Below are positions 7,957 to 18,182 of a stretch of DNA of 64,000 bases, piece by piece. The position numbers were made by a program, and so were the translations under genes. Origin of the DNA: Marinimicrobium sp. C6131 (GTDB lineage Bacteria; Pseudomonadota; Gammaproteobacteria; Pseudomonadales; Cellvibrionaceae); contig NZ_CP110629.1 of assembly GCF_026153455.1 (NCBI RefSeq), positions 2,418,001 through 2,482,000 of the forward strand, in the 5' to 3' direction. Below the pieces are notes generated by a model. The model searched no databases. It was not told where the DNA came from and worked only from the letters and a program-made list of their open reading frames with translations. Position 1 is the first letter of the stretch; each line of letters starts with the position of its first letter.

Positions 7957-9489
7957 CTAGTCCTGCAGGATGGCAGGAATGATCTGGCGAACCCCGGCGC
8001 GATTGCCGCCGAACAGGCTGGTTTCGCTGGTGCCGTCCGCGCAACCGTTACCGAAACTGAAACCGCAGTCGCCTTTCATATCGTAGGCGTCTTCGGCGTA
8101 GGCCCGGTGACTGGTGGGAATCACGAAGCGATCTTCATAGTTGGCGATGGCCATGTAGCGGTACATGTCTTCTACCTGGGCCACACTCAGACCGACCTGC
8201 TTGAGCACCTCAAGATCTTCCACACCATCCACATGTTGGGAGCGCTTGTAGGCGCGCATGGCGATCATCCGCTCCAGCGCGTCCACCACCGGCTGTTCTT
8301 CCCCGGCGGTGAGCAGGTTCGCCAGGTAGCGAATCGGAATCCGCAGGGATTTCAGGTCGGGAATCTCGCCGTTCATGCCCACATGACCGGCTTCGGCCGC
8401 GCTCTGAATCGGTGACAGCGGCGGCACGTACCAGACCATGGGCAGAGTGCGGTATTCCGGGTGCAGCGGCAGCGCTACTTTCCACTCAACCGCCATCTTG
8501 TAGGTGGGCGAGTTCTGAGCGGCGTCGATCCACCCCTGGGGAATACCTTCGGCCTGAGCCGCGGCAATCACCGCCGGGTCGTTCGGGTCCAAGAAGATAT
8601 CCAGTTGCGCCTGATACAGGTCCGCCTCGTTGGCCACGCTGGCGGCCTCTTCGATGCGGTCCGCGTCGTACAGCAGCACACCCAGGTAGCGGATACGACC
8701 CACACAGGTTTCCGAGCAGACGGTGGGCTGACCCACTTCAATACGCGGATAGCAGAAGGTACATTTTTCGGACTTACCGCTCTTCCAGTTGTAGTAGATC
8801 TTCTTGTACGGACAGGCCGAGACGCACATGCGCCAGCCACGGCATTTGTCCTGGTCGATCAGCACAATGCCGTCTTCCTCACGCTTGTAAATCGCTCCGG
8901 ACGGACAGGAGGACACACAGGCCGGGTTCAGGCAGTGCTCGCACAACCGGGGCAGGTACATCATGAAGGTGTTTTCGAACTGGCCGTAAATATCCGCCTG
9001 CACCTGATCGAAGTTCACATCTTTACGACGCTTTTCAAACTCGGTGCCAAGAATTTCTTCCCAGTTCGGACCCCACTCGATTTTCTCCATCCGCTGACCG
9101 GACACCAGCGAGCGCGGGCGCGCGGTCGGCTGGTGCTTTTTATCACCGGCGGTGTGCAGGGTCTGGTAGTCAAAATCGAACGGCTCGTAGTAGTCGTCAA
9201 TTTCCGGCAGATCCGGGTTGGCGAACAGGTTCGCCAGTACCCGCAGCTTGCCGCCGATACGCGGCTTGATCTTGCCTTTCTTGTCGCGCTTCCAGCCACC
9301 GTTCCACTTGTTCTGGTTTTCCCATTCTTTGGGATAGCCGACCCCGGGCTTGGTTTCGACGTTGTTAAACCAGGCGTACTCGACACCTTCGCGCGAGGTC
9401 CAGACGTTTTTGCAGGTCACTGAACAGGTGTGGCAACCAATGCACTTGTCCAGGTTCAGCACCATGCCAATTTGGGCTCTTACTTTCAT
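7957..9489 (-). CDS. narH: Respiratory nitrate reductase beta subunit (Fe-S protein)
   Basis: 510 residues. Cysteine groups for the Fe-S clusters are seen in order: CIGCHTCSVTC near residue 16, CEHCLNPACVSSCP, CRGWRMCVSACP, and CTFCYPRIE ... CSETC. The Trp in CRGWRMC replaces a Cys, as expected for the single 3Fe-4S cluster of NarH. It relays electrons from NarI to NarG on the cytoplasmic face. Confidence 0.97.
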   Translation of the reverse strand: MKVRAQIGMVLNLDKCIGCHTCSVTCKNVWTSREGVEYAWFNNVETKPGVGYPKEWENQNKWNGGWKRDKKGKIKPRIGGKLRVLANLFANPDLPEIDDYYEPFDFDYQTLHTAGDKKHQPTARPRSLVSGQRMEKIEWGPNWEEILGTEFEKRRKDVNFDQVQADIYGQFENTFMMYLPRLCEHCLNPACVSSCPSGAIYKREEDGIVLIDQDKCRGWRMCVSACPYKKIYYNWKSGKSEKCTFCYPRIEVGQPTVCSETCVGRIRYLGVLLYDADRIEEAASVANEADLYQAQLDIFLDPNDPAVIAAAQAEGIPQGWIDAAQNSPTYKMAVEWKVALPLHPEYRTLPMVWYVPPLSPIQSAAEAGHVGMNGEIPDLKSLRIPIRYLANLLTAGEEQPVVDALERMIAMRAYKRSQHVDGVEDLEVLKQVGLSVAQVEDMYRYMAIANYEDRFVIPTSHRAYAEDAYDMKGDCGFSFGNGCADGTSETSLFGGNRAGVRQIIPAILQD

Positions 9490-9498
9490 TGCACTACC

Positions 9499-12400
9499 TC
9501 ACTCAGTGTCCAGCCAGTCGACCTTGTCCATCTTGCGGACAATGACGAATTCGTCGCGGTTGCAGCCTACGGTGCCGTAATAGTTGAAGCCGTAGGCCTG
9601 TTGGGCGTAGCCACCGATCATATGGGTGGGTTTCATCACCGCACGGGTCACGGAGTTGTGAATCCCGCCGCGGGTTTTGGTCAGGTTCGATCCGGGCGTG
9701 TTGATGATCCGCTCCTGGGCGTGATACATCATGCTCATGCCCTCGGGCACCCGCTGGGAGACGACCGCGCGACAGGCGATGGCGCCGTTGACGTTGAACA
9801 CGTCGATCCAGTCGTTGTCCTCAATACCCGCTTCCTTCGCGTCCTTCTCGCTCAGCCACACGATCGGGCCACCGCGGGACAGTGTCTGCATCAGCAGGTT
9901 GTCCGAGTAGGTGCTGTGGATGCCCCATTTTTGGTGCGGGGTGATCCAGTTGAGCACCAGCTCTTTGTTGCCATTGCTGCGCTGATTGAGAATCGGCTCG
10001 ACGGTTTTCAGGTTTACCGGCGGCTTGTACAGGCAGTGTTGCTCACCGAAGTCGAGCATCCACTCGTGATCCTGATAGAACTGCTGACGACCGGTGATGG
10101 TGCGCCAAGGGATCAGCTCATGCACGTTGGTGTAGCCTGCGTTGTAGGACACGTGCTCGTCTTCCAGACCCGACCAGGTGGGTGAGGAAATGATCTTGCG
10201 CGGCTGGGCGACGATGTCGCGGAAGCGGATCTTTTCCTCTTCCTTGGGCAGCGCCAGGTGCTTGTGATCCCGGCCGGTAATTTTGCCCAGGGCGTCCCAG
10301 GCTTTTACCGCCACATGGCCGTTGGTTTCCGGCGCGAGGGACAGGATCACCTCACAGGCATCAATGGCGGACTCGATCCGCGGGCGGCCCTGGTTGGCGC
10401 CCTCTTCGTGATGCACGCGGTTGAGCTTACCGAGGAACTCGACTTCCTCTTTGGTATCCCAGTTGATGCCCTTACCGCCATTGCCCAGCTTGTCCATCAA
10501 GGGGCCGAGGGAGGTGAACCGGTGATAGGTGTTGGGGTAATCCCGCTCCACCACATTGATGTTGGGCATGGTCACACCGGGCACCGCATCGCACTCGCCT
10601 TTCCACCAGGCTTTGACGCCGTAGGGCTGAGCCATCTCTCCCGGGGAGTCGTGCATGATCGGTGTGGTCACCACATCCTGCTCCACCCCCAGATGGCCGT
10701 TGCTCAGCGCCGAGAATTTTTTGGCGATGCCTTTGAAGATGTCCCAGTCGCTGCGCGATTCCCACACCGGGTCCACCGCTTCGGTAAGCGGGTGGATAAA
10801 GGGGTGCATATCCGAGGTGTTCATATCGTCCTTTTCGTACCAGGTCGCGGTCGGCAGAACGATATCGGAATACAGGCAAGTGGTGGACATACGGAAGTCC
10901 AGGGTGACCCACAGGTCCACCTTGCCTTCCGGTGCCTCATCGCGCCAGGTGACGTCTTCGGGCTTGGCCTCGCCGGTTTCGCCCAGATCCTTGTTCATCA
11001 GACCGTGCGTGGTGCCCAGGAAGTGGCGCAACATATACTCGTGGCCCTTGCCGCTGGAGCCCAGCAGGTTGGAGCGCCAGATGAACATATTGCGCGGGAA
11101 GTTCTGGGGGCTGTCCGGATCTTCGCAGGCGAACTTCAGCTCGCCACTGACCAACTGATCGCGCACATAGTCTTTGACGTCTTTACCGGCCGCCTTGGCC
11201 GCTTCGGCCAGCTTCAGCGGGTTGGTCGCCAACTGCGGGGCGGACGGCAACCAGCCCATGCGCTCGGCGCGGGTGTTGTAATCCAGAATGCTGGACTGCC
11301 ATTTGTCCTTGTTCGCCAGGGGCGATACCAGGTCGCTCATGTTCAGTTTTTCGTAGCGCCACTGATCGGAGTGGGCGTAGAAGAATGAGGTACCGTTCAT
11401 CTGGCGGGGCGGACGCTGCCAGTCCAGGCCAAAGGCCAGGGGCTGCCAACCGGTTTGCGGACGCAGTTTTTCCTGGCCCACATAGTGGGCCCAGCCACCA
11501 CCGCTCTGACCGATGCAGCCACACATCATCAACATGTTGATCAGCCCGCGGTAGTTCATGTCCATGTTGAACCAGTGGTTCATACCGGCGCCGACAATGA
11601 TCATGGAGCGGCCGTGAGTTTTATCGGCGGTGCGGGCAAACTCCCGGGCAACCCTGATCACATGTTCGGGTTTGACGCCGGTGATGCGCTCCTGCCACTT
11701 GGGCGTGTAGGGCTTGTCGTCATCAAAACTATGGGCGCAGTTGGGATCGTCCAGACCGTTGTCGACACCATAGTTGGCCAGGGTCAGGTCGTACACGGTA
11801 GCGACCAGCACCTCGCGGCCATCGGCCAGTTTGACGCGTTTGGCCGGCACCTTGCGCATCTGCACTTCGGCGTGTTCGGTGTGCTGGAAATAACCGTAGT
11901 CGTGCTCTTTACAACCGAAGTAGGGGAAAGCAACTTCGGCCACTTCATCGCTGTTGCCTTTCAGGGACAGCTGCAGATCCACTTCTTCTCCGGTTTTGCC
12001 ATCGCGGTTTTCCAGGTTCCACCGGCCTGTTTGGCCCTCCGGGCGGGCCCAGCGGTAACCGATGGAGCCGTTGGGGCTGACCAGACGCTGGTCGTCGCTG
12101 TTGATGGCGATGGTTTTCCAGTCCGGGTTGGCTTCCTCGCCCAGGTTATCCACCAGATCCGCCGCGCGCAGGAAGCGGCCCTGCTGCAGACGACCGCCTT
12201 CGTCATCCAGGATGACCAGGTTGGGCATATCGGTGTAGCGCTTCACGTAGTTAGTGAAGTACTCACTCTGGGAATCGACGTAGAACTCTTTCAGAATCAC
12301 GTGACCGAAGGCCATGGCCAGGGCCGCATCGGTACCCTGACGGGGCGCCAGCCATTGGTCGGTCAGTTTGGCGACTTCGGAGTAGTCCGGCGTGATGCTG

Positions 12401-13236
12401 ATGACCTTGGTGCCCTTGTAGCGTACTTCGGTCAGGAAGTGGGCATCCGGGGTGCGGGTCTGGGGCACGTTGGAACCCCAGCAGATGATGTAAGAGGAGT
12501 TGTACCAGTCGGCGGATTCCGGCACGTCGGTCTGCTCGCCCCAGACCTGTGGTGAGGCGGGAGGCAGATCGCAGTACCAGTCGTAAAAGCTCAGGCAGTT
12601 GCCGCCGATCAACGACAGGTAACGGGCGCCGGAGGCGTAGGACACCATCGACATCGCGGGAATCGGCGAGAAGCCGGAGATCCGATCCGGACCATAGGTT
12701 TTTGCGGTGTAAACGTTCGAGGCGGCAATGATTTCATTCACTTCATCCCAGTGCGCCCGCACAAAGCCACCGAGGCCGCGACGGGATTTGTAGCTTTTCG
12801 CCTTGGCCGGGTCTTCGACAATGGACGCCCAGGCGGCCACCGGATCGGTATGCTCCTGACGGGCTTCGCGCCAGAGCTTCATCAGGGACTGGCGCACCTT
12901 GGGGTATTTCAGGCGGTTGGCGCTGTAGATGTACCAGGAGTAACTGGCACCGCGCGGGCAGCCACGAGGTTCGTGGTTGGGCAGGTCCGGCCGGGTACGC
13001 GGGTAGTCGGTCTGCTGGGTTTCCCAGGTGACCAGACCGTTCTTCACGTAAATTTTCCAGCTGCAGGAACCGGTGCAGTTCACGCCATGGGTGGAGCGCA
13101 CAATTTTGTCGTGCTGCCAGCGCTGGCGATAGCCGCGCTCCCATTGGCGATCTTCGTCGGTGGTAACGCCGTGGCCTTCGGCAAAAGGTTCTCGCTGCGC
13201 CTGAAAGTAGCGCAGCTTGTCGAGAAGGTGACTCAT
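9499..13236 (-). CDS. narG: Respiratory nitrate reductase alpha subunit (molybdopterin)
   Basis: 1245 residues, normal length for membrane-bound NarG. The N-terminal HGVNCTGSCSW segment supplies the His and Cys ligands of the FS0 cluster. The Mo-bis-MGD site region is present, including GGNCLSFYDWYCDLPPASPQ, whose Asp corresponds to the molybdenum ligand in E. coli NarG. No Tat signal, so it faces the cytoplasm. First gene of the operon; a NarL-type inverted heptamer pair lies about 140 bp upstream. Confidence 0.97.
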   Translation of the reverse strand: MSHLLDKLRYFQAQREPFAEGHGVTTDEDRQWERGYRQRWQHDKIVRSTHGVNCTGSCSWKIYVKNGLVTWETQQTDYPRTRPDLPNHEPRGCPRGASYSWYIYSANRLKYPKVRQSLMKLWREARQEHTDPVAAWASIVEDPAKAKSYKSRRGLGGFVRAHWDEVNEIIAASNVYTAKTYGPDRISGFSPIPAMSMVSYASGARYLSLIGGNCLSFYDWYCDLPPASPQVWGEQTDVPESADWYNSSYIICWGSNVPQTRTPDAHFLTEVRYKGTKVISITPDYSEVAKLTDQWLAPRQGTDAALAMAFGHVILKEFYVDSQSEYFTNYVKRYTDMPNLVILDDEGGRLQQGRFLRAADLVDNLGEEANPDWKTIAINSDDQRLVSPNGSIGYRWARPEGQTGRWNLENRDGKTGEEVDLQLSLKGNSDEVAEVAFPYFGCKEHDYGYFQHTEHAEVQMRKVPAKRVKLADGREVLVATVYDLTLANYGVDNGLDDPNCAHSFDDDKPYTPKWQERITGVKPEHVIRVAREFARTADKTHGRSMIIVGAGMNHWFNMDMNYRGLINMLMMCGCIGQSGGGWAHYVGQEKLRPQTGWQPLAFGLDWQRPPRQMNGTSFFYAHSDQWRYEKLNMSDLVSPLANKDKWQSSILDYNTRAERMGWLPSAPQLATNPLKLAEAAKAAGKDVKDYVRDQLVSGELKFACEDPDSPQNFPRNMFIWRSNLLGSSGKGHEYMLRHFLGTTHGLMNKDLGETGEAKPEDVTWRDEAPEGKVDLWVTLDFRMSTTCLYSDIVLPTATWYEKDDMNTSDMHPFIHPLTEAVDPVWESRSDWDIFKGIAKKFSALSNGHLGVEQDVVTTPIMHDSPGEMAQPYGVKAWWKGECDAVPGVTMPNINVVERDYPNTYHRFTSLGPLMDKLGNGGKGINWDTKEEVEFLGKLNRVHHEEGANQGRPRIESAIDACEVILSLAPETNGHVAVKAWDALGKITGRDHKHLALPKEEEKIRFRDIVAQPRKIISSPTWSGLEDEHVSYNAGYTNVHELIPWRTITGRQQFYQDHEWMLDFGEQHCLYKPPVNLKTVEPILNQRSNGNKELVLNWITPHQKWGIHSTYSDNLLMQTLSRGGPIVWLSEKDAKEAGIEDNDWIDVFNVNGAIACRAVVSQRVPEGMSMMYHAQERIINTPGSNLTKTRGGIHNSVTRAVMKPTHMIGGYAQQAYGFNYYGTVGCNRDEFVIVRKMDKVDWLDTE

Positions 13237-13368
13237 TCGCGGACTCCTGAACAGAGGCTATGACAATGCCCGGATCAGGGCATCGCTCGGTATCAATTTC
13301 ACCCGTTCATAGTGCGCAATAATCCGCAAACCCGCCACCGCCCCCAAAGCCCTCCAAATGCCCCCTTA

Positions 13369-13384
13369 TACCCCCTTGGAGGTA
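13369..13384 (-). promoter_or_regulatory. Candidate NarL 7-2-7 box upstream of narG
   Basis: TACCCCCTTGGAGGTA is two inverted heptamers separated by 2 bp. Each arm matches the NarL heptamer TACYYMT at six of seven positions, with C in place of the last T. It is centred about 140 bp before the narG ATG, and narX/narL homologues are in the window. The rest of the 13237-13595 gap holds no gene and no clear FNR palindrome. Confidence 0.6.
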
Positions 13385-13595
13385 TCGCGCCGAACCCCTA
13401 ACCCATTGATTTCGTTGACCTCATGGATTCCAACTTACAACAAAACCACGACTTGGGCGCCCTTCAATTCATCGGTGGTATCCCGTAATAGACGTGGGGT
13501 TTTTGCGAGTCATTTTCATTCGTGGATGTGGTACAGTCTCCGCTCATTTAAAACAACAATCCCGCGCCACCGGCGCCCTGTTTGGAGAACCGACC

Positions 13596-14873
13596 ATGAA
13601 GCTGGAATCACTGGCCCTACACTGCGGGTACGAGCCCGAACCAACCACCCATGCGGCCACCACCCCCATCTATCAGACCACCTCCTACACCTTTGATGAC
13701 ACCCAACACGGGGCCGACCTGTTCGATCTGAAGGTGCAGGGCAACATCTACACGCGCATCATGAACCCCACCAACGCGGTACTGGAAACGCGGGTCGCGG
13801 CAATGGAAGGGGGTATCGGTGCCCTGGCGTTGGCCTCGGGTATGGCCGCGATCACCTACTCCATTCAATGTATCGCCGATGCCGGCGACAATATCGTCAG
13901 CACCAGTCAGTTGTACGGCGGCACCTACAACCTGTTTGCCCACAGCTTCCCCCGTCAGGGCATCGATGTGCGCATGGCGTCCTTTGATGATCTGGAAAAA
14001 ATGGAAAGCCTGATCGACGACAAAACCAAGGCGCTGTTCTGCGAGTCGATTGGCAATCCCGCCGGTAATATTGTGGACCTGCAGGCGCTTGCGGATATCG
14101 CCCACCGTCACGGCATTCCGCTGATTGTGGACAACACCGTCGCCACTCCCTTCCTGTGCAAGCCGTTCGAGTTCGGCGCGGACATCGTGGTCCACTCGCT
14201 TACCAAATACATTGGCGGCCACGGCACCACCGTGGGCGGCGTTATTGTGGACTCGGGCAAATTCGATTGGGTCGCCAACAAAAAGCGCTTCCCGATGCTC
14301 AATGAGCCGGACCCCTCCTACCACAATGTGATTTACACCGAAGCCCTGGGCGAGGCCGCTTACATTGGCCGCTGCCGCGTAGTGCCGCTGCGCAACACCG
14401 GTTCAGCTCTGGCACCGCACAGCGCCTTCCTGATCATGCAGGGCTTGGAGACGTTGGGCATTCGCATGGAGCGTCACTGCGAGAACGCATTGAAGGTCGC
14501 CCAACACCTGAAGCAGCATCCCAAAGTCAGCTGGGTGAATTACGCCGCCCTGCCGGACAGCCCCTACAACGGTCTGTGCCAAAAAATCAGCGGCGGACGC
14601 GCCTCGGGCATTCTGAGCTTCGGCATCAAGGGTGGTAAGGAAGCGGGCGCGCAGTTTATCGATGCCCTGCAGATGATTCTGCGCCTGGTGAACATCGGCG
14701 ATGCCAAGTCCCTGGCCTGCCATCCGGCCACCACCACCCACCGTCAGTTGAACGAGGAAGAGCTGAAATCCGCAGGTGTGTCGGCGGACTTGGTGCGACT
14801 GTCCATTGGTATTGAGCATATCGATGATATTATTGCCGATATCGATCAGGCGCTGGAGAAAGTCAGCGGCTGA
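13596..14873 (+). CDS. O-acetylhomoserine sulfhydrylase-like PLP enzyme (MetY family)
   Basis: 425 residues, ATG preceded by GGAGAA. Cys/Met-metabolism PLP family: YTRIMNPTNAVLETRVAAMEGG near the start, the cofactor-binding lysine in VVHSLTKYIGGHG (about residue 206), and the C-terminal LRLVNIGDAKSLACHPATTTH. The length and this last motif fit O-acetyl-L-homoserine sulfhydrylase better than the shorter cystathionine lyases. It lies between narG (divergent) and narX (same strand) with no obvious link to denitrification. Confidence 0.88.
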   Translation: MKLESLALHCGYEPEPTTHAATTPIYQTTSYTFDDTQHGADLFDLKVQGNIYTRIMNPTNAVLETRVAAMEGGIGALALASGMAAITYSIQCIADAGDNIVSTSQLYGGTYNLFAHSFPRQGIDVRMASFDDLEKMESLIDDKTKALFCESIGNPAGNIVDLQALADIAHRHGIPLIVDNTVATPFLCKPFEFGADIVVHSLTKYIGGHGTTVGGVIVDSGKFDWVANKKRFPMLNEPDPSYHNVIYTEALGEAAYIGRCRVVPLRNTGSALAPHSAFLIMQGLETLGIRMERHCENALKVAQHLKQHPKVSWVNYAALPDSPYNGLCQKISGGRASGILSFGIKGGKEAGAQFIDALQMILRLVNIGDAKSLACHPATTTHRQLNEEELKSAGVSADLVRLSIGIEHIDDIIADIDQALEKVSG

Positions 14874-14889
14874 TCCCATCGGTTCAAAC

Positions 14890-14918
14890 GCCGGTCGGGG
14901 CTTACCACCCCGGCCGGC
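14890..14918 (+). terminator. Hairpin after the metY-like gene
   Basis: An 11-bp stem (GCCGGTCGGGG against CCCCGGCCGGC, one T-G pair) with a 7-base loop lies between the metY stop and the narX start. There is no T-run, so it is at best a weak or Rho-assisted terminator. Confidence 0.4.
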
Positions 14919-14936
14919 CCGTTCAATGGCACCGCT

Positions 14937-16757
14937 ATGCGCACCCAATCCCTGGTTCTCAGTATCAAGCTCGCCCTCGCGGGCATCGTCGCTCTGGCCG
15001 CCCTGACCATGGCCGCGTCCTACTGGTTGTCCGACCGGGCCGACAGTGACGCCCACGCCATCAACCTGGCCGGCTCCCTGCGCATGCAAACCTACCACTT
15101 ACTGGCGTTGGAAGAGAGCCCCGCCGCCAGTGCCGAGCGCCGCGAACAGGTCCTCGACCAACTGGAGAGCACCTGGAACCACCCCCTCTTTGAGCTGTTG
15201 CGTCACCGCAGCCCGGCGCTCGAACAGCGGCTGGAAACCACCGAAGCCCAGTGGCGACAGCTGCGCACGCAACTCAACAACCTGAACGCCGACGAGCGCA
15301 TTGCCGCCACCGAGGCCCTGGTCGAGCAGATCGACGCCACGGTCGGTGAACTGCAACGTCACGCCGAAACCAATGCCTCGCTGCTGCGCCTGGTTCAGGT
15401 GATTGCCCTGTTTACCATTCTGGCGCTGGCCGCCGTGGTGGTGTACTGGCTTCACCTGCGGGTGGAGCAGCCCCTGGCCGAGCTGCTGGGGGTCACCCGC
15501 CGGGTCAGCCAGGGCGACTACGAGCACCGACTGGCGCCGCGTTATATGGATGAGCTGGGCGAAGTGGCCGAGTCGTTCAACCAGATGAGCCGCGCCATCG
15601 CCTACGCCCATGGGGAAATGGAAGCCCAGATTGCCCAACAGACCCGGGAGCTGCAGCGAAGCAATACGACGCTGGAGTTTCTGTACCAGACCGCTCAGGC
15701 GATCATCGAGCAGGAACCGGAGGGCATCGACTTTCAGCCGATCATCACCCGTGCCGCCGAGATCTCACAAGTGGACGATCTGGAGCTGTGCCTGATCACG
15801 CCCTCCGGCGACCATCCCTATCGACAGGTCAAGCCTGAAGACAGCGACTACGACCTGTGTATGACCCGCAACTGCGGCCACTGTCTGAGCGGCGAGCTGC
15901 TGAGCAATGCCCAGGGCACCGGGTTGCCGGACCCGGTCTATCGCTACAGTTTCCCCATGAACCGCGACCAGCAACACTACGGTGTGCTCGTCTGTCGTAT
16001 GGGCGAAAGCGGCAGCCTCACACCCTGGCAGCAGCAATTACTGCAGTCGGTGGCGGATCAGATCGCCATGGCCCTGAGCCTGCAAGCGGACGAAGACAAT
16101 GCGCGGCGTTTGTCCCTGGCCCACGAGCGCACGGTAATCGCCCGGGAACTGCACGACTCTCTGGCCCAGGCGCTGTCGTATCTGAAAATTCAGGTCACCC
16201 GCCTGAACCGCGCCCTGACCAAGGACGACAAGCAGACTCTGGAAGATGTCTCCAAAGAATTGCAGGAAGGGCTGAGCTCCGCCTACCGGCAACTGCGCGA
16301 ACTGCTTACCACCTTCCGCCTGAAAGTGGACGGCCCCGGGCTGCTCGGAGCCCTGCAAACCAGTGTAAAACAGCTCAGCGCCCAGACCGAGATGACCATC
16401 GAGCTGGATTACCAACTGGAAAGCCTGCCGCTGACGCCAAACGAAGAAATCCACCTGCTGCAGATTGTGCGCGAGGCGACCCAGAATGCCTTGCATCATA
16501 GCCAAGGCCAGCGCGTCGATATCCAGATCGAGCGCCGGCAAAACAAAGTGTCGGTCGTGATTGACGACGACGGGGTGGGTATTCCGGAGAATCCGGAAAA
16601 GTTGAACCATTACGGGATGGCAATCATGCAAGAGCGCAGTAAGAATCTCGGCGGCGAGGTGACCATCGGCAACCGCACCAAGGGCGGCACCCGGGTCCAA
16701 TTCCTGTTCACACCGGATTGCCTGCGCCAGGCGAGTGTGTTTGCCCGCGAAGCCTAA
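14937..16757 (+). CDS. narX: Nitrate/nitrite sensor histidine kinase, NarX-like
   Basis: 606 residues. Two membrane helices (about 10-30 and 150-170) bracket a periplasmic sensor with a P-box-like stretch INLAGSLRMQTYHL at residues 42-55, the nitrate-binding feature of NarX/NarQ. Then come a HAMP domain, a Cys-containing central module (CMTRNCGHC), a HisKA_3 segment with phospho-acceptor His406 in ELHDSLAQAL, and an HATPase_c domain (NALHHS, DDDGVGIP, GGTRV). Its partner response regulator is not next door but about 26.6 kb away, after narK. Starts 63 bases after the metY-like gene. Confidence 0.9.
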   Translation: MRTQSLVLSIKLALAGIVALAALTMAASYWLSDRADSDAHAINLAGSLRMQTYHLLALEESPAASAERREQVLDQLESTWNHPLFELLRHRSPALEQRLETTEAQWRQLRTQLNNLNADERIAATEALVEQIDATVGELQRHAETNASLLRLVQVIALFTILALAAVVVYWLHLRVEQPLAELLGVTRRVSQGDYEHRLAPRYMDELGEVAESFNQMSRAIAYAHGEMEAQIAQQTRELQRSNTTLEFLYQTAQAIIEQEPEGIDFQPIITRAAEISQVDDLELCLITPSGDHPYRQVKPEDSDYDLCMTRNCGHCLSGELLSNAQGTGLPDPVYRYSFPMNRDQQHYGVLVCRMGESGSLTPWQQQLLQSVADQIAMALSLQADEDNARRLSLAHERTVIARELHDSLAQALSYLKIQVTRLNRALTKDDKQTLEDVSKELQEGLSSAYRQLRELLTTFRLKVDGPGLLGALQTSVKQLSAQTEMTIELDYQLESLPLTPNEEIHLLQIVREATQNALHHSQGQRVDIQIERRQNKVSVVIDDDGVGIPENPEKLNHYGMAIMQERSKNLGGEVTIGNRTKGGTRVQFLFTPDCLRQASVFAREA

Positions 16758-16778
16758 ACCCAACCACGGAGGATCGCT

Positions 16779-17993
16779 GTGCCCCAGGCGGACACCCCCA
16801 CCACACGCCCGCGAGGCTCTGCTCGTGAAGTCTTTCTGGCGTTCCTCAAGCTCGGGCTGACTTCCTTCGGAGGCCCCGTCGCCCACCTGGGTTACTTCCG
16901 CGAAGAACTCATCAAACGCCGGCACTGGCTGAGCGAACAGGGCTATGCCGACCTGATCGCGCTGTGCCAGTTCCTCCCTGGCCCGGCCAGCAGCCAAGTG
17001 GGTTTTGCCCTGGGCATGATACGCGGGGGGTTTATCGGCGCCCTGCTCGCCTGGGTCGCCTTTACCCTGCCCTCCGCCGCTCTGCTGTTCGGCTTCGCCT
17101 ACCTGGCCGATGCCTTTGGCGGCCCCCTGGGGCAGAGCGCCATTGACGGTCTCAAGCTGGTGGCTGTCGCGGTGGTGGCCCACGCGGTCTGGGGCATGGC
17201 GCGCAACCTTTGCCCGGACCGGACTCGAGCGCTGATTGCTTTGGGCGGCATTGCGGCGGTGGTTTTTATCCCAACCGCATTTGGACAGATTGGCGCCATC
17301 ACCCTCGGGGCGCTCGCCGGTTTGGTGTGGTGCCGAGGCCTCCAACGCCCAGAGGCTGGACATATAGCGCTGCCGTTGTCGCGCCGGGCCGGCAGCGCTT
17401 TTCTGGTGGCCTTCTTCGCCCTACTGGGTGGCCTACCGCTGGCGGTAGCGCTCTGGCCCACCCACGCGCTGGACCTGTTCGAAGCCTTCTATCGCTCCGG
17501 CGCTCTGGTCTTTGGCGGCGGCCATGTGGTGCTGCCCTTGCTCGAATCCCGGGTAGTGGAGACCGGCTGGGTCAGCACCGACGCCTTTCTTTCGGGGTAC
17601 GGCGCCGCCCAGGCGATTCCGGGCCCATTGTTCACCTTCTCGGCCTACCTGGGTGCGGTGGATGCCAACCTAGGCGGCCTGCTCGGGGCCAGCATTGCGC
17701 TGCTGGGCATTTTCCTTCCCGGTATGCTTCTGCTACTGGGCGTACTGCCCTTCTGGGATCAACTGCGCCAAAAGCGCTTCGCCTTCCCCCTGATGGCTGG
17801 CGCCAATGCCGCCGTGGTGGGCATCCTGGCCGCCGCCCTCTACCAGCCGGTGTGGACCAGCGCCGTGCGCACGCCCACCGACTTTCTGATCGCCGCCGCA
17901 GGCTTTGTGTTGCTCTCGGTCTGGAAACTCTCGCCGCTGAAAGTGGTGGCGGGCACAGTGCTAGCAAGCTTTACCCTCGGACTAATCCATTGA
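16779..17993 (+). CDS. chrA: Chromate ion transporter, CHR family
   Basis: 404 residues, GTG start with GGAGG 6 bases upstream. Two homologous CHR halves with about ten membrane helices. Motifs: FLKLGLTSFGGPVAHLGYF and FLPGPASSQVGFALG in the first half; FGGGHVVLPLLE and FLSGYGAAQAIPGPLFTFSAY in the second. The family exports chromate, lowering its toxicity. It sits 21 bases after narX but is not known to act with it. The 189-bp gap after it holds no gene I can recognise. Confidence 0.92.
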   Translation: MPQADTPTTRPRGSAREVFLAFLKLGLTSFGGPVAHLGYFREELIKRRHWLSEQGYADLIALCQFLPGPASSQVGFALGMIRGGFIGALLAWVAFTLPSAALLFGFAYLADAFGGPLGQSAIDGLKLVAVAVVAHAVWGMARNLCPDRTRALIALGGIAAVVFIPTAFGQIGAITLGALAGLVWCRGLQRPEAGHIALPLSRRAGSAFLVAFFALLGGLPLAVALWPTHALDLFEAFYRSGALVFGGGHVVLPLLESRVVETGWVSTDAFLSGYGAAQAIPGPLFTFSAYLGAVDANLGGLLGASIALLGIFLPGMLLLLGVLPFWDQLRQKRFAFPLMAGANAAVVGILAAALYQPVWTSAVRTPTDFLIAAAGFVLLSVWKLSPLKVVAGTVLASFTLGLIH

Positions 17994-18182
17994 ACTCATC
18001 TATATCCTGATCGTTCGCCCGAACAAAGCTGAACAGTTCGTTCTAGAAGGTATTGCCCAGTTGCGCCATCGTGGCGCCCCAACGACCATGCCAGAGTGCG
18101 CTATTGTTTTTCACGAGTGTCAGCAGGGAAGGCGTTTTATTCGTCGAAAATGATTTGGACGTTGAGAGGTGATAAGTTCCGA

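Noticed and set aside
13412..13425. TTGATTTCGTTGAC as an FNR box for narG
   Set aside because: Only the left half matches; the right half is a direct, not inverted, repeat.
16038..17363. 441-codon minus-strand ORF
   Set aside because: Spans the antisense of narX and chrA; no start signal or family motif.
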